Shown here piece by piece: positions 1 through 7,840 of a stretch of DNA of 64,000 nt; the stretch's first letter is position 1, and the number at the start of each line of letters is the position of its first letter. Source of the stretch: Microbacterium sp. Leaf151. GTDB lineage: Bacteria; Actinomycetota; Actinomycetes; Actinomycetales; Microbacteriaceae. The stretch is from the NCBI RefSeq assembly GCF_001424225.1, contig NZ_LMOR01000002.1:62001-126000 (forward strand), in the 5' to 3' direction. The notes beneath the pieces were generated by a model. It worked only from the letters and a program-made list of their open reading frames with translations, ran no database searches and had not been told where the DNA came from. The translations under genes and the position numbers were made by a program.

Positions 1-705
1 CGTGCGGGCATTGGAGGAGGTGCAGACGATGCCGCCGTGCCGGCCCACGAAGCCTTTGATGGCGGCGGAGGAGTTCATGTACGTCACCGGGATGACGGGT
101 ACGAGGCCGTCGGCATCCGGGGTGTCGAGGTCGCCGAGCACGTCTTCGAGCTGCTCCCAGCACTCCTCCACCTGATCGATGTCGGCCATGTCGGCCATCG
201 AGCACCCGGCGGCGAGGTTCGGCAGGATGACGGCCTGCTCGGACGTCGACAGCAGGTCGGCGGTCTCTGCCATGAAGTGCACGCCGCAGAAGACGATCGC
301 CTCGGCCTCGGGGTGCTCGAGGGCCGCATTGGCGAGCTGGAACGAGTCGCCGACGTAATCGGCGTGCCGCACCACCTCTTCGCGCTGGTAGAAGTGCCCG
401 AGCACGACGACGCGGTCGCCGAGCGTCTGCTTCGCCGCACGGATCCGCGCATCGAGCTCGTCGTCGGACGCGTCGCGGTACCGCTGCGGCAGCTCTCCCT
501 GGCGCGGCGCACCCGTGGGGATGACGTCGCCCATCGACGAGCCGGGGCCGTACCCGGGACGCGTGTCGAAGTCCCACGGGCCGACGGCGAGGTCGGTGGT
601 GCACGTGGCGTCGATCGACGCGCCGGAGACGATCGCCTGGATCGCGTGATCGACGCTCGGGTCGATCGCGGGGCGGGGCTGCAGGGTGAGGGGTGTGGCG
701 GCCAT
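1..705 (-). CDS. nadA: Quinolinate synthase A, N-terminal part (cut by window edge)
   Basis: Iron-sulfur enzyme that condenses iminoaspartate with dihydroxyacetone phosphate to quinolinate, the first ring-forming step of de novo NAD synthesis in the cytosol. The first 235 residues are in the window; the frame is open to position 1, so the C-terminus lies outside. Recognisable stretches are VVLGHFYQREEVV, VGDSFQLA, IVFCGVHFMAETADLL (a cluster cysteine region), LPNLAAGCSMADMA and IVCTSSNA. The ATG at 703-705 follows the regulator gene by 11 nt, so the two form one transcript. It carries the N-terminal extension of about 80 residues usual in actinobacterial NadA. Confidence 0.93.
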   Translation of the reverse strand, partial: MAATPLTLQPRPAIDPSVDHAIQAIVSGASIDATCTTDLAVGPWDFDTRPGYGPGSSMGDVIPTGAPRQGELPQRYRDASDDELDARIRAAKQTLGDRVVVLGHFYQREEVVRHADYVGDSFQLANAALEHPEAEAIVFCGVHFMAETADLLSTSEQAVILPNLAAGCSMADMADIDQVEECWEQLEDVLGDLDTPDADGLVPVIPVTYMNSSAAIKGFVGRHGGIVCTSSNART

Positions 706-716
706 GGGCGTTCCGA

Positions 717-1442
717 TCAGTGACGGGTGGAGAGCGGGCCGCGGTCGGCGAGCTCCACATCGCGGTTGTAGCGGTACAGACGGGCGGGGCGGTGGCTTCC
801 GGTGCGGAAGCGCTCGGTGGGGATGAGGGTGTCGGACGTGTCAACCTGGCGGCGGAAGTTCGCCGGGTCGAGACGCTTGCCGAGGATCGTCTCGTTGACC
901 TCGCGGAGGTCGGCCAGCGTGAACTCGTCGGGGAGCAGACCGTGTGCGATGCGGCTGTAGCCGACCTTGTTGCGCAGGCGCCACAGCGTGTACTCGACGA
1001 TGTCGTCGTGGTCGAAGGCCAGGGGCGGCAGGTCGGTGGCGTCGAACCACTCGACGTTCTCGGGGGCGTCTCCGCCCCGCGCGTGAGCGGCGACCTGTGC
1101 GTCGACTTCGTCTGAGCGCAGCAGCGCCCAGTAGACGATCGACACGACGCGCGTGGGAGAGCGGTCGACGGCGCCGAAGGCGTAGAGCTGCTCGAGATAG
1201 CTCGGCGTGAGTCCCGTTGTCTCGGCAAGGGTTCGGGATGCCGCGACGTCGAGCCCCTCGGCCGCGTCGAGCCAGCCGCCGGGCAGCGCCCACCTGCCGG
1301 CGAAGGGGTCGCGGGTGCGGCGGACGAGGGGGAGTGAGAGCACCGGTTCGTCGTGCTCGTCGCGGCGCACGCTGAAGATCACGGTCGACACCGCGACGCG
1401 CACGTCGGCATCACGGGTCTCGGGGGCGGGGGTTCTTGTCAT
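717..1442 (-). CDS. nrtR: NrtR-type Nudix-fold transcriptional regulator of NAD synthesis
   Basis: 241 aa. Residues ~12-140 form a Nudix fold and the C-terminal ~90 residues a winged helix typical of NrtR, which senses ADP-ribose and represses NAD genes. The Nudix box is degenerate: it reads GGWLDAAEGLDVAASRTLAE followed by TTGL, so the REUXEE core has become RTLAET and loses two metal-binding glutamates. That fits a sensor rather than an enzyme. It lies directly upstream of nadA in the same direction, which supports the assignment. The start chosen is ATG 1440-1442; an in-frame ATG at 1449-1451 would add three residues but has GGAG only two bases away. The frame stays open upstream to 1898, but that part is repeat-rich non-coding DNA. 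A plain ADP-ribose hydrolase is less likely. Confidence 0.8.
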   Translation of the reverse strand: MTRTPAPETRDADVRVAVSTVIFSVRRDEHDEPVLSLPLVRRTRDPFAGRWALPGGWLDAAEGLDVAASRTLAETTGLTPSYLEQLYAFGAVDRSPTRVVSIVYWALLRSDEVDAQVAAHARGGDAPENVEWFDATDLPPLAFDHDDIVEYTLWRLRNKVGYSRIAHGLLPDEFTLADLREVNETILGKRLDPANFRRQVDTSDTLIPTERFRTGSHRPARLYRYNRDVELADRGPLSTRH

Positions 1443-1464
1443 GGTGACCATATCTCCGCGTCCG

Positions 1465-1470
1465 ATCTTA
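1465..1470 (-). promoter_or_regulatory. Possible -10 of the nrtR-nadA transcript
   Basis: TAAGAT on the minus strand, 13 nt before ATG 1449-1451 and followed by GGAG. No good -35 is visible. The neighbouring TAGTGTCATCTCGAC on the plus strand could hold an operator half-site; that is a guess. Confidence 0.3.
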
Positions 1471-1578
1471 GTGTCATCTCGACCCGAAGGGCGAATCAGC
1501 GTTGCAGCGTGGGAGTCGGGGGTGGGGCCCTGGGCGGTCTGAGCGGGGCGGGCGGGTTGTGGGGTGGCGCGGGCGGGT

Positions 1579-1827
1579 GGGGCGCGACTTGCACATTGGG
1601 GCGGGTGGCGTCCGCCCCCGTACCCAGAATGTGCCCCGAACTGCAGCGGGATGGAGGGCCTGCGAGCTGGGGCGGGCGGTCGGGGCACGACATGTGCACC
1701 GGGGCGGGGGAAGTCCGCCCCACTGCACGAATCGCGCCCCGGACCTCGACGGGGCGGGGTCGGCGGGGTACGCGGGGGCTTCCCCGCGTGTGGGGCGCAA
1801 TTCGCGCGTTCGGGGCGCGATCCGCCC
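1579..1827. repeat. G-rich intergenic repeat array with dyad symmetry
   Basis: The 527-bp gap between nrtR and marP has no credible gene. It holds three related ~40-bp units starting at 1579, 1682 and 1792 (about 105 bp apart). Each begins GGGGC(G/A)C(G/A)A, passes a GCAC or GCGC core and a second GGGGCG block, and ends in TCCGCCC. Between them (about 1621-1640 and 1723-1741) lie inverted relatives of the first half, GAATgtGCCCCG and GAATCGCGCCCCGG. Long frames run through it on both strands but have low-complexity translations. Function unknown. Confidence 0.6.
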
Positions 1828-1969
1828 GGCCCCAACGCGCCAAACCCGCCCCAAGCCCGAGCGTCAGCCCGACGCGGCGTCGGAGTCCGGGACTCCACCG
1901 TCCCCGGTCGCGTCGAAAGGGTTCTCTCAGACGCGCGGCCTAGCGTAGAAGTCGGATTGGGGAGGTCGG

Positions 1970-3145
1970 ATGCCGATCATCGACATCGTTCTGATCGCCC
2001 TGCTGGTGATCGCGCTCATCACGGGCCTGGCACGGGGATTCCTCGCGACCATCGGCTTCTTCGCCGGTCTCGCCGTCGGCGCCGTGGCCGCCTACTGGGC
2101 GACGCCGTTCGTGGGGCAGTGGGTCACCTCGCCGTCGTGGCGCGGGCCGGCGATGATCCTCGCCGGCATCCTGCTCCTGCTCATCGGGTCGGGTCTCGGT
2201 ACCGCCGTGGGCGGCTTCATCCGTCGAGGTGCCGATCGCATCAAGCTCCGGGTGCCCGAACGTCTCCTCGGTGGAGTGGTCAACGTCGCCGCCGCGGCGC
2301 TCGCCATTTCGTTCGCCGCCGGGTCTTTGACGCCCGTGGGGGTGCCGGTCGTGTCGGCAGCGCTCGGTTCCTCGACGGTCGTGCGAACGATCGACGACCT
2401 GACTCCGGCGCCGGTACGCGGCGCGCTCGCCGAGCTTCGCGGAACCGTCTTCGCCGAAGGCATCCCTCGCCTCGGGCAGCTCATTCAGATAGGCCCCGTT
2501 CCGAGCGCCCCCGCGGTCGCGCTCGACGATCCGGCCCTGACCCAGGCGGCACAGTCGGTCGCCCGCATCTCGGGCACCGCGTACGCGTGCGGTGTGACAT
2601 CGAGCGGGTCGGGGTTCGTCGTGGCCGCTGACCGCGTGATGACGAATGCCCACGTGGTCGCCGGTGTCGACACCCCGGTCGTGGAACTGCCCGGTCGCCC
2701 CGCCCGTGAGGGACGCGTGGTCTACTTCGATCCCATCGACGACATCGCCGTGGTCGCCGTCGACGGTCTGGATGCCGCGCCCCTCCCCGTCGTCTCGACA
2801 CTCGACGTCGGCTCGCCGGCCGTGGTGCAGGGATACCCCGGCGGAGGTCCGTTCACTTCGGGGAGCGCCCAGGTGCTGTCGGAGGGAACGGTTCCCGTCC
2901 CCGACATCTACGACGGTTCGTCCGCGCCGCGCGACATCTACGCCCTGGCCGCGATCGTCCGCCCCGGTAACTCCGGCGGACCGCTTCTCACCACGGGTGG
3001 TGAGGTCGGCGGCATCGTGTTCGCCCGCTCCGACACCGACGACAACGTCGGGTACGCCATGACGCCGGCCGAGCTCGAGCCGGTCATGGGGCAGATCGAC
3101 GCGCTGACGGCGCCGGTGGCATCCGGGAGCTGCGCCCGGGGCTGA
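1970..3145 (+). CDS. marP: Membrane serine protease, CvpA domain plus trypsin-like domain (MarP-like)
   Basis: 391 aa. Residues 1-130 contain four hydrophobic segments of the CvpA/colicin V production type. From about 190 onward is a chymotrypsin-fold protease facing outside, with triad candidates His228 in TNAHVV, Asp257 or Asp258 in PIDDIAVV and Ser335 in RPGNSGGP. Cys207 and a cysteine four residues from the C-terminus could form the disulfide known in MarP. In mycobacteria MarP is needed for acid and oxidative stress survival through cleavage of wall hydrolases. ATG 1970 has a strong site GGGGAGG at 1959-1965. It is divergent from nrtR and apparently monocistronic. Confidence 0.85.
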   Translation: MPIIDIVLIALLVIALITGLARGFLATIGFFAGLAVGAVAAYWATPFVGQWVTSPSWRGPAMILAGILLLLIGSGLGTAVGGFIRRGADRIKLRVPERLLGGVVNVAAAALAISFAAGSLTPVGVPVVSAALGSSTVVRTIDDLTPAPVRGALAELRGTVFAEGIPRLGQLIQIGPVPSAPAVALDDPALTQAAQSVARISGTAYACGVTSSGSGFVVAADRVMTNAHVVAGVDTPVVELPGRPAREGRVVYFDPIDDIAVVAVDGLDAAPLPVVSTLDVGSPAVVQGYPGGGPFTSGSAQVLSEGTVPVPDIYDGSSAPRDIYALAAIVRPGNSGGPLLTTGGEVGGIVFARSDTDDNVGYAMTPAELEPVMGQIDALTAPVASGSCARG

Positions 3146-3369
3146 ACGGGGCGGCCGAGTGCTCCTTATGGGTGGGCATCTGCCCGGGCTGCCCGGCGAA
3201 CGGGTGTGTTCGGACGGCTGAAACAGCCGCGGGGCCGAGCGCGGCGGCCGCGCGCTCCGCGATGTCGGCGTGTTTGTGGGGCTGAGCCGCGCGGCCGGTG
3301 CGCGAACGGCGCGAGGGTTCACCCCGCGCGGCCTGTGGAGAACTTTCGAGGCCGTCGGACGCATTTCTC

Positions 3370-3375
3370 TAGGGT
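3370..3375 (+). promoter_or_regulatory. -10 hexamer TAGGGT, leaderless promoter of cassette A
   Basis: TAGGGT followed by exactly 6 nt and then ATG 3382. No ribosome binding site is present, so transcription probably starts at the initiation codon. The 236-bp gap before it (3146-3381) holds only a small hairpin CGGCTG-AAA-CAGCCG at 3215-3229. Confidence 0.6.
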
Positions 3376-3381
3376 CGCCGC

Positions 3382-3720
3382 ATGGCTGACCGATATGCGA
3401 TCGACGTGAAAGGCTTCCTCGACCTGGCGGCGCGGACGGCACGGCGTCTCGACGCCCTTGCCGAGGCCGTTTTCGGCGTGACGTTCGTTGCGAACGACGT
3501 GCGGGATGCCGTGGCCCTCACGCCCGATCTTGCTCGCGCCTTTGCCAGAGCTGTCGACCCCTGGGTGGAGCGCGCGACGGCGCTGGCGGAGCACGGGGGA
3601 GCAGTTCTGTGGGCTGCCGAGCGCGCTGTCGTCGAATACTGCCGAGCGGATGCCGCGATGGCCGTCGATACCGATCGCGCCGCTGATTCGCGCGGGCACG
3701 GACGCTGGACGGTCTCGTGA
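3382..3720 (+). CDS. Small WXG100-like helical protein, probable Type VII secretion substrate (cassette A, gene 1)
   Basis: 112 aa, mostly alpha-helical, no signal peptide and no membrane segment. Near the C-terminus it has Tyr86-Cys-Arg-Ala-Asp90, which matches the YxxxD/E signal of ESX/Type VII substrates, after a helix containing a Trp (Ala-Val-Leu-Trp at 74-77). It heads a three-gene unit: the next gene starts at GTG 3717 inside its stop region (4-bp overlap). Its counterpart at 41531-41878 is 115 aa with Tyr84-x3-Asp88. By family analogy it would pair with the helical N-terminus of the next protein for export. Function is inferred; no named family is certain. Confidence 0.75.
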   Translation: MADRYAIDVKGFLDLAARTARRLDALAEAVFGVTFVANDVRDAVALTPDLARAFARAVDPWVERATALAEHGGAVLWAAERAVVEYCRADAAMAVDTDRAADSRGHGRWTVS

Positions 3721-5444
3721 ATCAGCAGCGCTCGGACGTACCGTCCCTACCCGCTCGCTCCGACGAGCTGGAGCATGCCGCCATTCGGCTGCGCGATCGC
3801 GCGTCGGCGGTCACACCGACGGCCGACGAGGTCGTCGTCGAGTGGCGTGACCTGGGTGCGCTCTACGACGCTCCCGAGGCGGCGGAGCTCACGGAGAGGA
3901 TGAACAGCCTCTCGACGGGCGGACGGCAGACGAGTGAGGCATTTGCGCGAGTGGGTGCGGTTCTGGGTGAACTCGCCGACGCGCTCGCGATTCTCGAATG
4001 GAGGCGTTCTCTGCTCGTCGACGACGCTGCCGCAACCGCTCTCGCGACGAAGAGCACGGCGTCAGGTCACGCCGACGTCGAGTCGGCCATCGCGCGCCTG
4101 CGGTCCGATGTCGCCGCCGTGATCGACGACGCGTGCCGCGACCTCGCCGGGATCGCCGAGCCGCCCCCGCTGCCCCTCGCGGCGACCGGAGCGGAGCCGC
4201 CGCCGATCGGTCCGCGGATCACCTGGCAGATGCGCACCGAAGCGGTCGCCGCCGAGACGATGCTCGCACCGCTGGTCGAGATCGCCCGAGGCGGAGCCGG
4301 ACGGATGAAGCAGATCCTCGCCGATCATCCCGACTGGGTGGAGCGGCTGCGTCGGCGTCCCCCCGCACCGCAGACGGTGAAGGCGTGGTGGGACGCGCTG
4401 CCACCCGGGCGGCAGACCGCGCTGATCAACGGCGCTCCCGAGGTGGTGGGTGCGCTCGGTGGAGTGCCGCCACTCGCCCGCGTCGCCGCGAACCGCGTCG
4501 TGGCGCGTGATCGGATCGCGCTCGTCGACAGGGACATCGCGCATTACGAATCGCTCTTGAAGGAGGGCGCGATGGCGACCTTGCGAGCGGAGCGGCAGAG
4601 TGCGCTCGACCGCCTCACCGCCGAACGCGGCTACCTAGACCGCGTCGTGGCCGGAGACGTGCAGCTCGTGCTCTACCGACCGGAGGAGAACCGCATCGCC
4701 GAGATGATCGGGACGCCGGGTCCGGGAACGCAGCGGGTGCTGACATATGTGCCGGGGACGTTCACGTCGGTGGAGAGCTTTTATGGGGGTGAGGCTCAGG
4801 CGATGTCGGCGTGGCTGGTGGACCAGGACACGGAGATGGTCGCGTTCGTGTGGAAGGGGACCGCGTTCCCGGGCGACGACGAGGGTCCCGCTTTAGCGGA
4901 GCAGGTGTCCGGCATTCGCGAGGCGAACGAACAAGATCGAGCGGTTCCGGCGGGGGAGGCGCTGGCTCGCTTCGTGGGCGAAATGCGCATCGACTCTCAC
5001 ACGGCTGAAGCTCACCAGATCGCGGGTGGATACAGCTGGGGGCTTGTCCCCGTGACGAGTTCCGAGCTTGCTGGCGCCCACTACGACGCCGTCCACTCGT
5101 TCGCCGGGGCATGGGTTCCACGAGATTGGGCCGCCGACCCGAGCACGAAGTACTTTCATTGGAGCTACACCGACTTCTTATCCATGGCGCAAGACGTGGG
5201 ACTCGTAGGGGAGGGGCGCAACCCTGACGCAACACCGGACTTCTCGACCCACATCTACGATCGGCCCGGCGACTACGACGTTCCGCTCGGTGGAGATCTG
5301 GCACCCTTCCTCGATCCCGGCGGGCCTTCCATTCGTGTCTCGAGTGACCCGATCGGGTCGCATCTGTTGATCGTGTCCGACCAGCAGGAGAACACTCGCC
5401 CTCGTGAAGACATTCGGAACAGCATCCGGGAGGCGCGGAGATGA
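3717..5444 (+). CDS. Large WXG-like/alpha-beta hydrolase (DUF1023-like) protein (cassette A, gene 2)
   Basis: 575 aa. Residues 1-330 are helical, with WWDALPPGRQTALINGAPEV at 224-243 and RVAANR at 255-260, motifs seen ahead of DUF1023-type hydrolase domains in actinobacteria. From ~340 is an alpha/beta-hydrolase-like domain: VPGTFTSVESFY at 345-356, nucleophile elbow GYSWG (Ser440), and a late His in DPIGSHLLIV. There is no signal peptide. The paralogue at 39828-41534 (568 aa) has the same layout (WWASLSPS, RVAANRA, VPGTNTTADSFY). I infer a secreted or wall-associated hydrolase exported with the small upstream protein; substrate unknown. Start GTG 3717 overlaps the previous stop, and the stop overlaps the lipoprotein start. 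Confidence 0.75.
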   Translation: MNQQRSDVPSLPARSDELEHAAIRLRDRASAVTPTADEVVVEWRDLGALYDAPEAAELTERMNSLSTGGRQTSEAFARVGAVLGELADALAILEWRRSLLVDDAAATALATKSTASGHADVESAIARLRSDVAAVIDDACRDLAGIAEPPPLPLAATGAEPPPIGPRITWQMRTEAVAAETMLAPLVEIARGGAGRMKQILADHPDWVERLRRRPPAPQTVKAWWDALPPGRQTALINGAPEVVGALGGVPPLARVAANRVVARDRIALVDRDIAHYESLLKEGAMATLRAERQSALDRLTAERGYLDRVVAGDVQLVLYRPEENRIAEMIGTPGPGTQRVLTYVPGTFTSVESFYGGEAQAMSAWLVDQDTEMVAFVWKGTAFPGDDEGPALAEQVSGIREANEQDRAVPAGEALARFVGEMRIDSHTAEAHQIAGGYSWGLVPVTSSELAGAHYDAVHSFAGAWVPRDWAADPSTKYFHWSYTDFLSMAQDVGLVGEGRNPDATPDFSTHIYDRPGDYDVPLGGDLAPFLDPGGPSIRVSSDPIGSHLLIVSDQQENTRPREDIRNSIREARR

Positions 5445-5935
5445 GAACGCAGTGCACGTTGACCGTCCTCGCAGGATGCGCCCTTGTCCTCAGCGGGTGC
5501 GTCACGTTCGTTGAGAATGTCGATCCCGATCTCTCGCTGCCGGACGCGAAGCAGTACACACAATCAATTGAGCGGGAGATCGCCGGTGCGCTCCCGACGG
5601 AATTACTACTCGACGTGGAGCAGAAGGAAACCGGGGTATTCCTGCCGTGTTCCCGCGACGGCGGTGAGCAGTGGGCGGGCGGTCTAACGGCCCACGTGCA
5701 ATCAGGAGCGGACTCCGCGCTCGTGCTCGATCCGATCGAGGAGCACTTGGCCGCCGATGAGGGTCTCGCGCTTAATCGACGCACAGATGATGAGGATTCC
5801 ATCCTCGAGATCGTCGGCCACCATCATTCAGCGTGGGTTGTCCGATATGACACAGAGACGGGGGAGGTTTACGTGACCTCGTTCTCCCCGTGTATCCGCC
5901 TCCCCGAGGACATCTGGCGTGGCGACACGTATTGA
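5441..5935 (+). CDS. Lipoprotein (cassette A, gene 3)
   Basis: 164 aa. A lipoprotein signal peptide ends in the lipobox LSGC with lipidated Cys20. The mature part has only two other cysteines, Cys70 (in LPC) and Cys151 (in SPCIRLP), possibly a disulfide. The paralogue in cassette B (169 aa) has lipobox LGGC (Cys20), Cys62 and Cys151 (in SRCGLLP), so the S-x-C-x-x-L-P element is kept at the same position. Its ATG overlaps the stop of the hydrolase gene by 4 bp (ATGA). The family is not recognised. It could be a membrane-anchored partner or an immunity protein for the hydrolase; both are inference. Confidence 0.8.
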   Translation: MRTQCTLTVLAGCALVLSGCVTFVENVDPDLSLPDAKQYTQSIEREIAGALPTELLLDVEQKETGVFLPCSRDGGEQWAGGLTAHVQSGADSALVLDPIEEHLAADEGLALNRRTDDEDSILEIVGHHHSAWVVRYDTETGEVYVTSFSPCIRLPEDIWRGDTY

Positions 5936-6032
5936 GCGCACGACCTCACTCACTTCCGGACATCACCGGGGCTGTACCCCGCACCCCACTCCGATAAGCT
6001 GACCCCACAAGTCCACACCGGCCCCATGATCG

Positions 6033-6231
6033 ATGCGGGAGAGCTCCGGCGCACACAGCCGGGCACCGAAGGAGCAAGCCTCCCCGCCAATCTCTCAGGT
6101 ACGCGTACCGCGTCGATCGGGCCACTCTGGAAAGTGATCCGGGTGCACTGCGCCGGATCCGCCGACGGTGAAAGCCCGCGTCCTCGAGCGACGTCGCGGG
6201 TGAAACTCTCAGGCCCATGACAGAGGGGGAG
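6033..6231 (+). ncRNA. Tandem glycine riboswitch
   Basis: Two glycine aptamers in series in the 346-bp gap before gcvT. Aptamer 1 (~6033-6104) shows GCGGGAGAG, GGCACCGAAGGAGCAAGCC and CCCCGCCAATCTCTCAGG. Aptamer 2 (~6123-6231) shows CACTCTGGAAAGTG, GCCGACGGTGAAAGCCC and GCGGGTGAAACTCTCAGGCC, then CAGAGGGGGAG. These are the conserved cores of the family (Rfam Glycine). Known behaviour: glycine binding turns on the gcv genes. The expression platform should lie in 6232-6281. Confidence 0.92.
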
Positions 6232-6281
6232 TTCTTCAGGCGCTGACCGGCGTCTGTCCGTCATCGCGAACGGCAGAACTC

Positions 6282-7469
6282 ATGATCAACACCCCCGCTC
6301 CACCGCGCACGTCGCCGCTACACGATCGGCACGAGGCCCTCGGCGCCTCGTTCACCGACTTCGGTGGCTGGAACATGCCCGTGCGCTACACCTCCGACCT
6401 CGCCGAGCATCACGCCGTCCGTGAAGCGGCCGGGCTATTCGACATCTCGCACATGGCCGAGTTCTGGGTGCAGGGTGGCCGAGCCGCAGAATTCCTCGAC
6501 TATGTGCTCGCCGGCCGGGTCTCGACCATGAAGATCGGCAAAGCGAAGTACTCGCTCGTTCTCGCCGACGACGGCGGGATCATCGACGACGTGATCGTCT
6601 ACCGCACCGGCGAGGACTACTTCCTGGTGATCGCGAATGCGGGAAACCGGGATGCCGTGGCCGCGGCGTTAGACGGCGCCCGTGCCACGTGGTCCGCGGT
6701 GCAAGCATTCATCGACGGCCCGCTCGAGGGAACCGACTACGCCGTTGTATCCGGTGGGGCTATCCCGCGGGTCGAAGACGTCACCGACCAGTTCGCCCTC
6801 GTCGCCCTCCAGGGCCCCGAGGCGCGCGGCATCCTGAGCTCCACGCCGGGGGTCGAGATCACCGGTACGGCGCTCGACGAACTCGGCTACTACGCGTGGA
6901 CCGACGGGACGTTCGAGGGGGCGCCGCTCTTCGTCGCCCGAACCGGATACACCGGCGAAGACGGTTACGAGCTCCTGATCCCCGCGGCCCACGCGGGTGC
7001 CCTGTGGGACGCCGCGCTCGCCGCGGGCGCCGAGAAGGGTCTCGTGCCGTGCGGTCTCGCCGCGCGCGACACTCTTCGGCTCGAAGCGGGCATGCCGCTG
7101 TACGGACACGAGCTCTCCCGCGACATCGTTCCCGCCCAGGCCGGCCTCGGTCGGGTCGTCGCCGTCGACAAGGAGGCGTTCGTCGGAAAAGACGGCCTCT
7201 CGTCCGGACCCGTCGATGCGCCCGTGCTGGTAGGGCTCGTCTCGGAGGGCCGCCGTGCCGGTCGCGCCGGCTACGCGGTGCTGCACGGCGACGACAGCGT
7301 CGGCGAGATCACCAGCGGCGCTCTCAGCCCCACCCTCGGTCACCCGGTCGCGATGGCTTTCGTCGCGCCCGCGGCATCCGAACCCGGAACTGAACTGACC
7401 ATCGACGTGCGCGGAACCCGCATCCCCGCCATCGTCACCGCCCTTCCCTTCTATCGGAGAAACGCATGA
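6282..7469 (+). CDS. gcvT: Glycine cleavage system T protein (aminomethyltransferase)
   Basis: 395 aa, normal length. It moves the methylene group from aminomethylated GcvH to tetrahydrofolate and releases ammonia. Features are [34 protein letters not shown] and the C-terminal barrel with [13 protein letters not shown]. It is first in gcvT-gcvH-gcvP, under the glycine riboswitch. The ATG at 6282 has only a weak upstream site, and its stop overlaps the gcvH start by 4 bp, suggesting coupled translation. Confidence 0.96.
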   Translation: MINTPAPPRTSPLHDRHEALGASFTDFGGWNMPVRYTSDLAEHHAVREAAGLFDISHMAEFWVQGGRAAEFLDYVLAGRVSTMKIGKAKYSLVLADDGGIIDDVIVYRTGEDYFLVIANAGNRDAVAAALDGARATWSAVQAFIDGPLEGTDYAVVSGGAIPRVEDVTDQFALVALQGPEARGILSSTPGVEITGTALDELGYYAWTDGTFEGAPLFVARTGYTGEDGYELLIPAAHAGALWDAALAAGAEKGLVPCGLAARDTLRLEAGMPLYGHELSRDIVPAQAGLGRVVAVDKEAFVGKDGLSSGPVDAPVLVGLVSEGRRAGRAGYAVLHGDDSVGEITSGALSPTLGHPVAMAFVAPAASEPGTELTIDVRGTRIPAIVTALPFYRRNA

Positions 7470-7840
7470 CCGACCTCACCGCCCTCAGCTACACGTCCGA
7501 GCACGAGTGGATCTCCCTCGAGGGGGACATCGCGACCGTCGGCATCACCGACTTCGCCGCCGACAAGCTCGGCGACGTCGTCTTCGTCGAGCTGCCCGGC
7601 ACCGACTCCGCGGTCTCCGCCGGCGACGTCTGCGGTGAGATCGAATCGACCAAGTCGGTCGGCGAGCTCTACGCACCCCTGACCGGCACCGTCGTCGAGG
7701 TGAACGACGCCGTGGTCGACGACCCCTCTCTCGTGAACGCCGAACCCTTCGCCGGGGGCTGGCTTATCAAGATCCGCGTCGAGGGCGAGCTGCCCGGCGA
7801 CCTCCTCGACCGCGCCGCCTACGAGGGCCTCACCGCATGA
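7466..7840 (+). CDS. gcvH: Glycine cleavage system H protein
   Basis: 124 aa lipoyl carrier that shuttles the aminomethyl group between GcvP and GcvT. The lipoylated residue is Lys63 in [14 protein letters not shown], followed by the usual turn GTVVEVN. The N-terminus [12 protein letters not shown] is standard. It overlaps gcvT and gcvP by 4 bp each, so the three subunits are tightly coupled. Confidence 0.97.
   Translation: MTDLTALSYTSEHEWISLEGDIATVGITDFAADKLGDVVFVELPGTDSAVSAGDVCGEIESTKSVGELYAPLTGTVVEVNDAVVDDPSLVNAEPFAGGWLIKIRVEGELPGDLLDRAAYEGLTA

Noticed and set aside
1443..1898. N-terminal extension of the NrtR-like protein
   Set aside because: In frame, but the translation is Pro/Arg-rich and made of the G-rich repeat array; no Nudix regulator has such an extension and a -10 plus ribosome site lie inside it.
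1940..3442. Open frame of 500 codons on the minus strand
   Set aside because: Antisense to the MarP-like gene with intact catalytic triad; translation is charged low-complexity.
3382..5935. Complete Type VII secretion locus
   Set aside because: No EccB, EccC, EccD or MycP-like gene occurs in the window; only substrate-like proteins are present.
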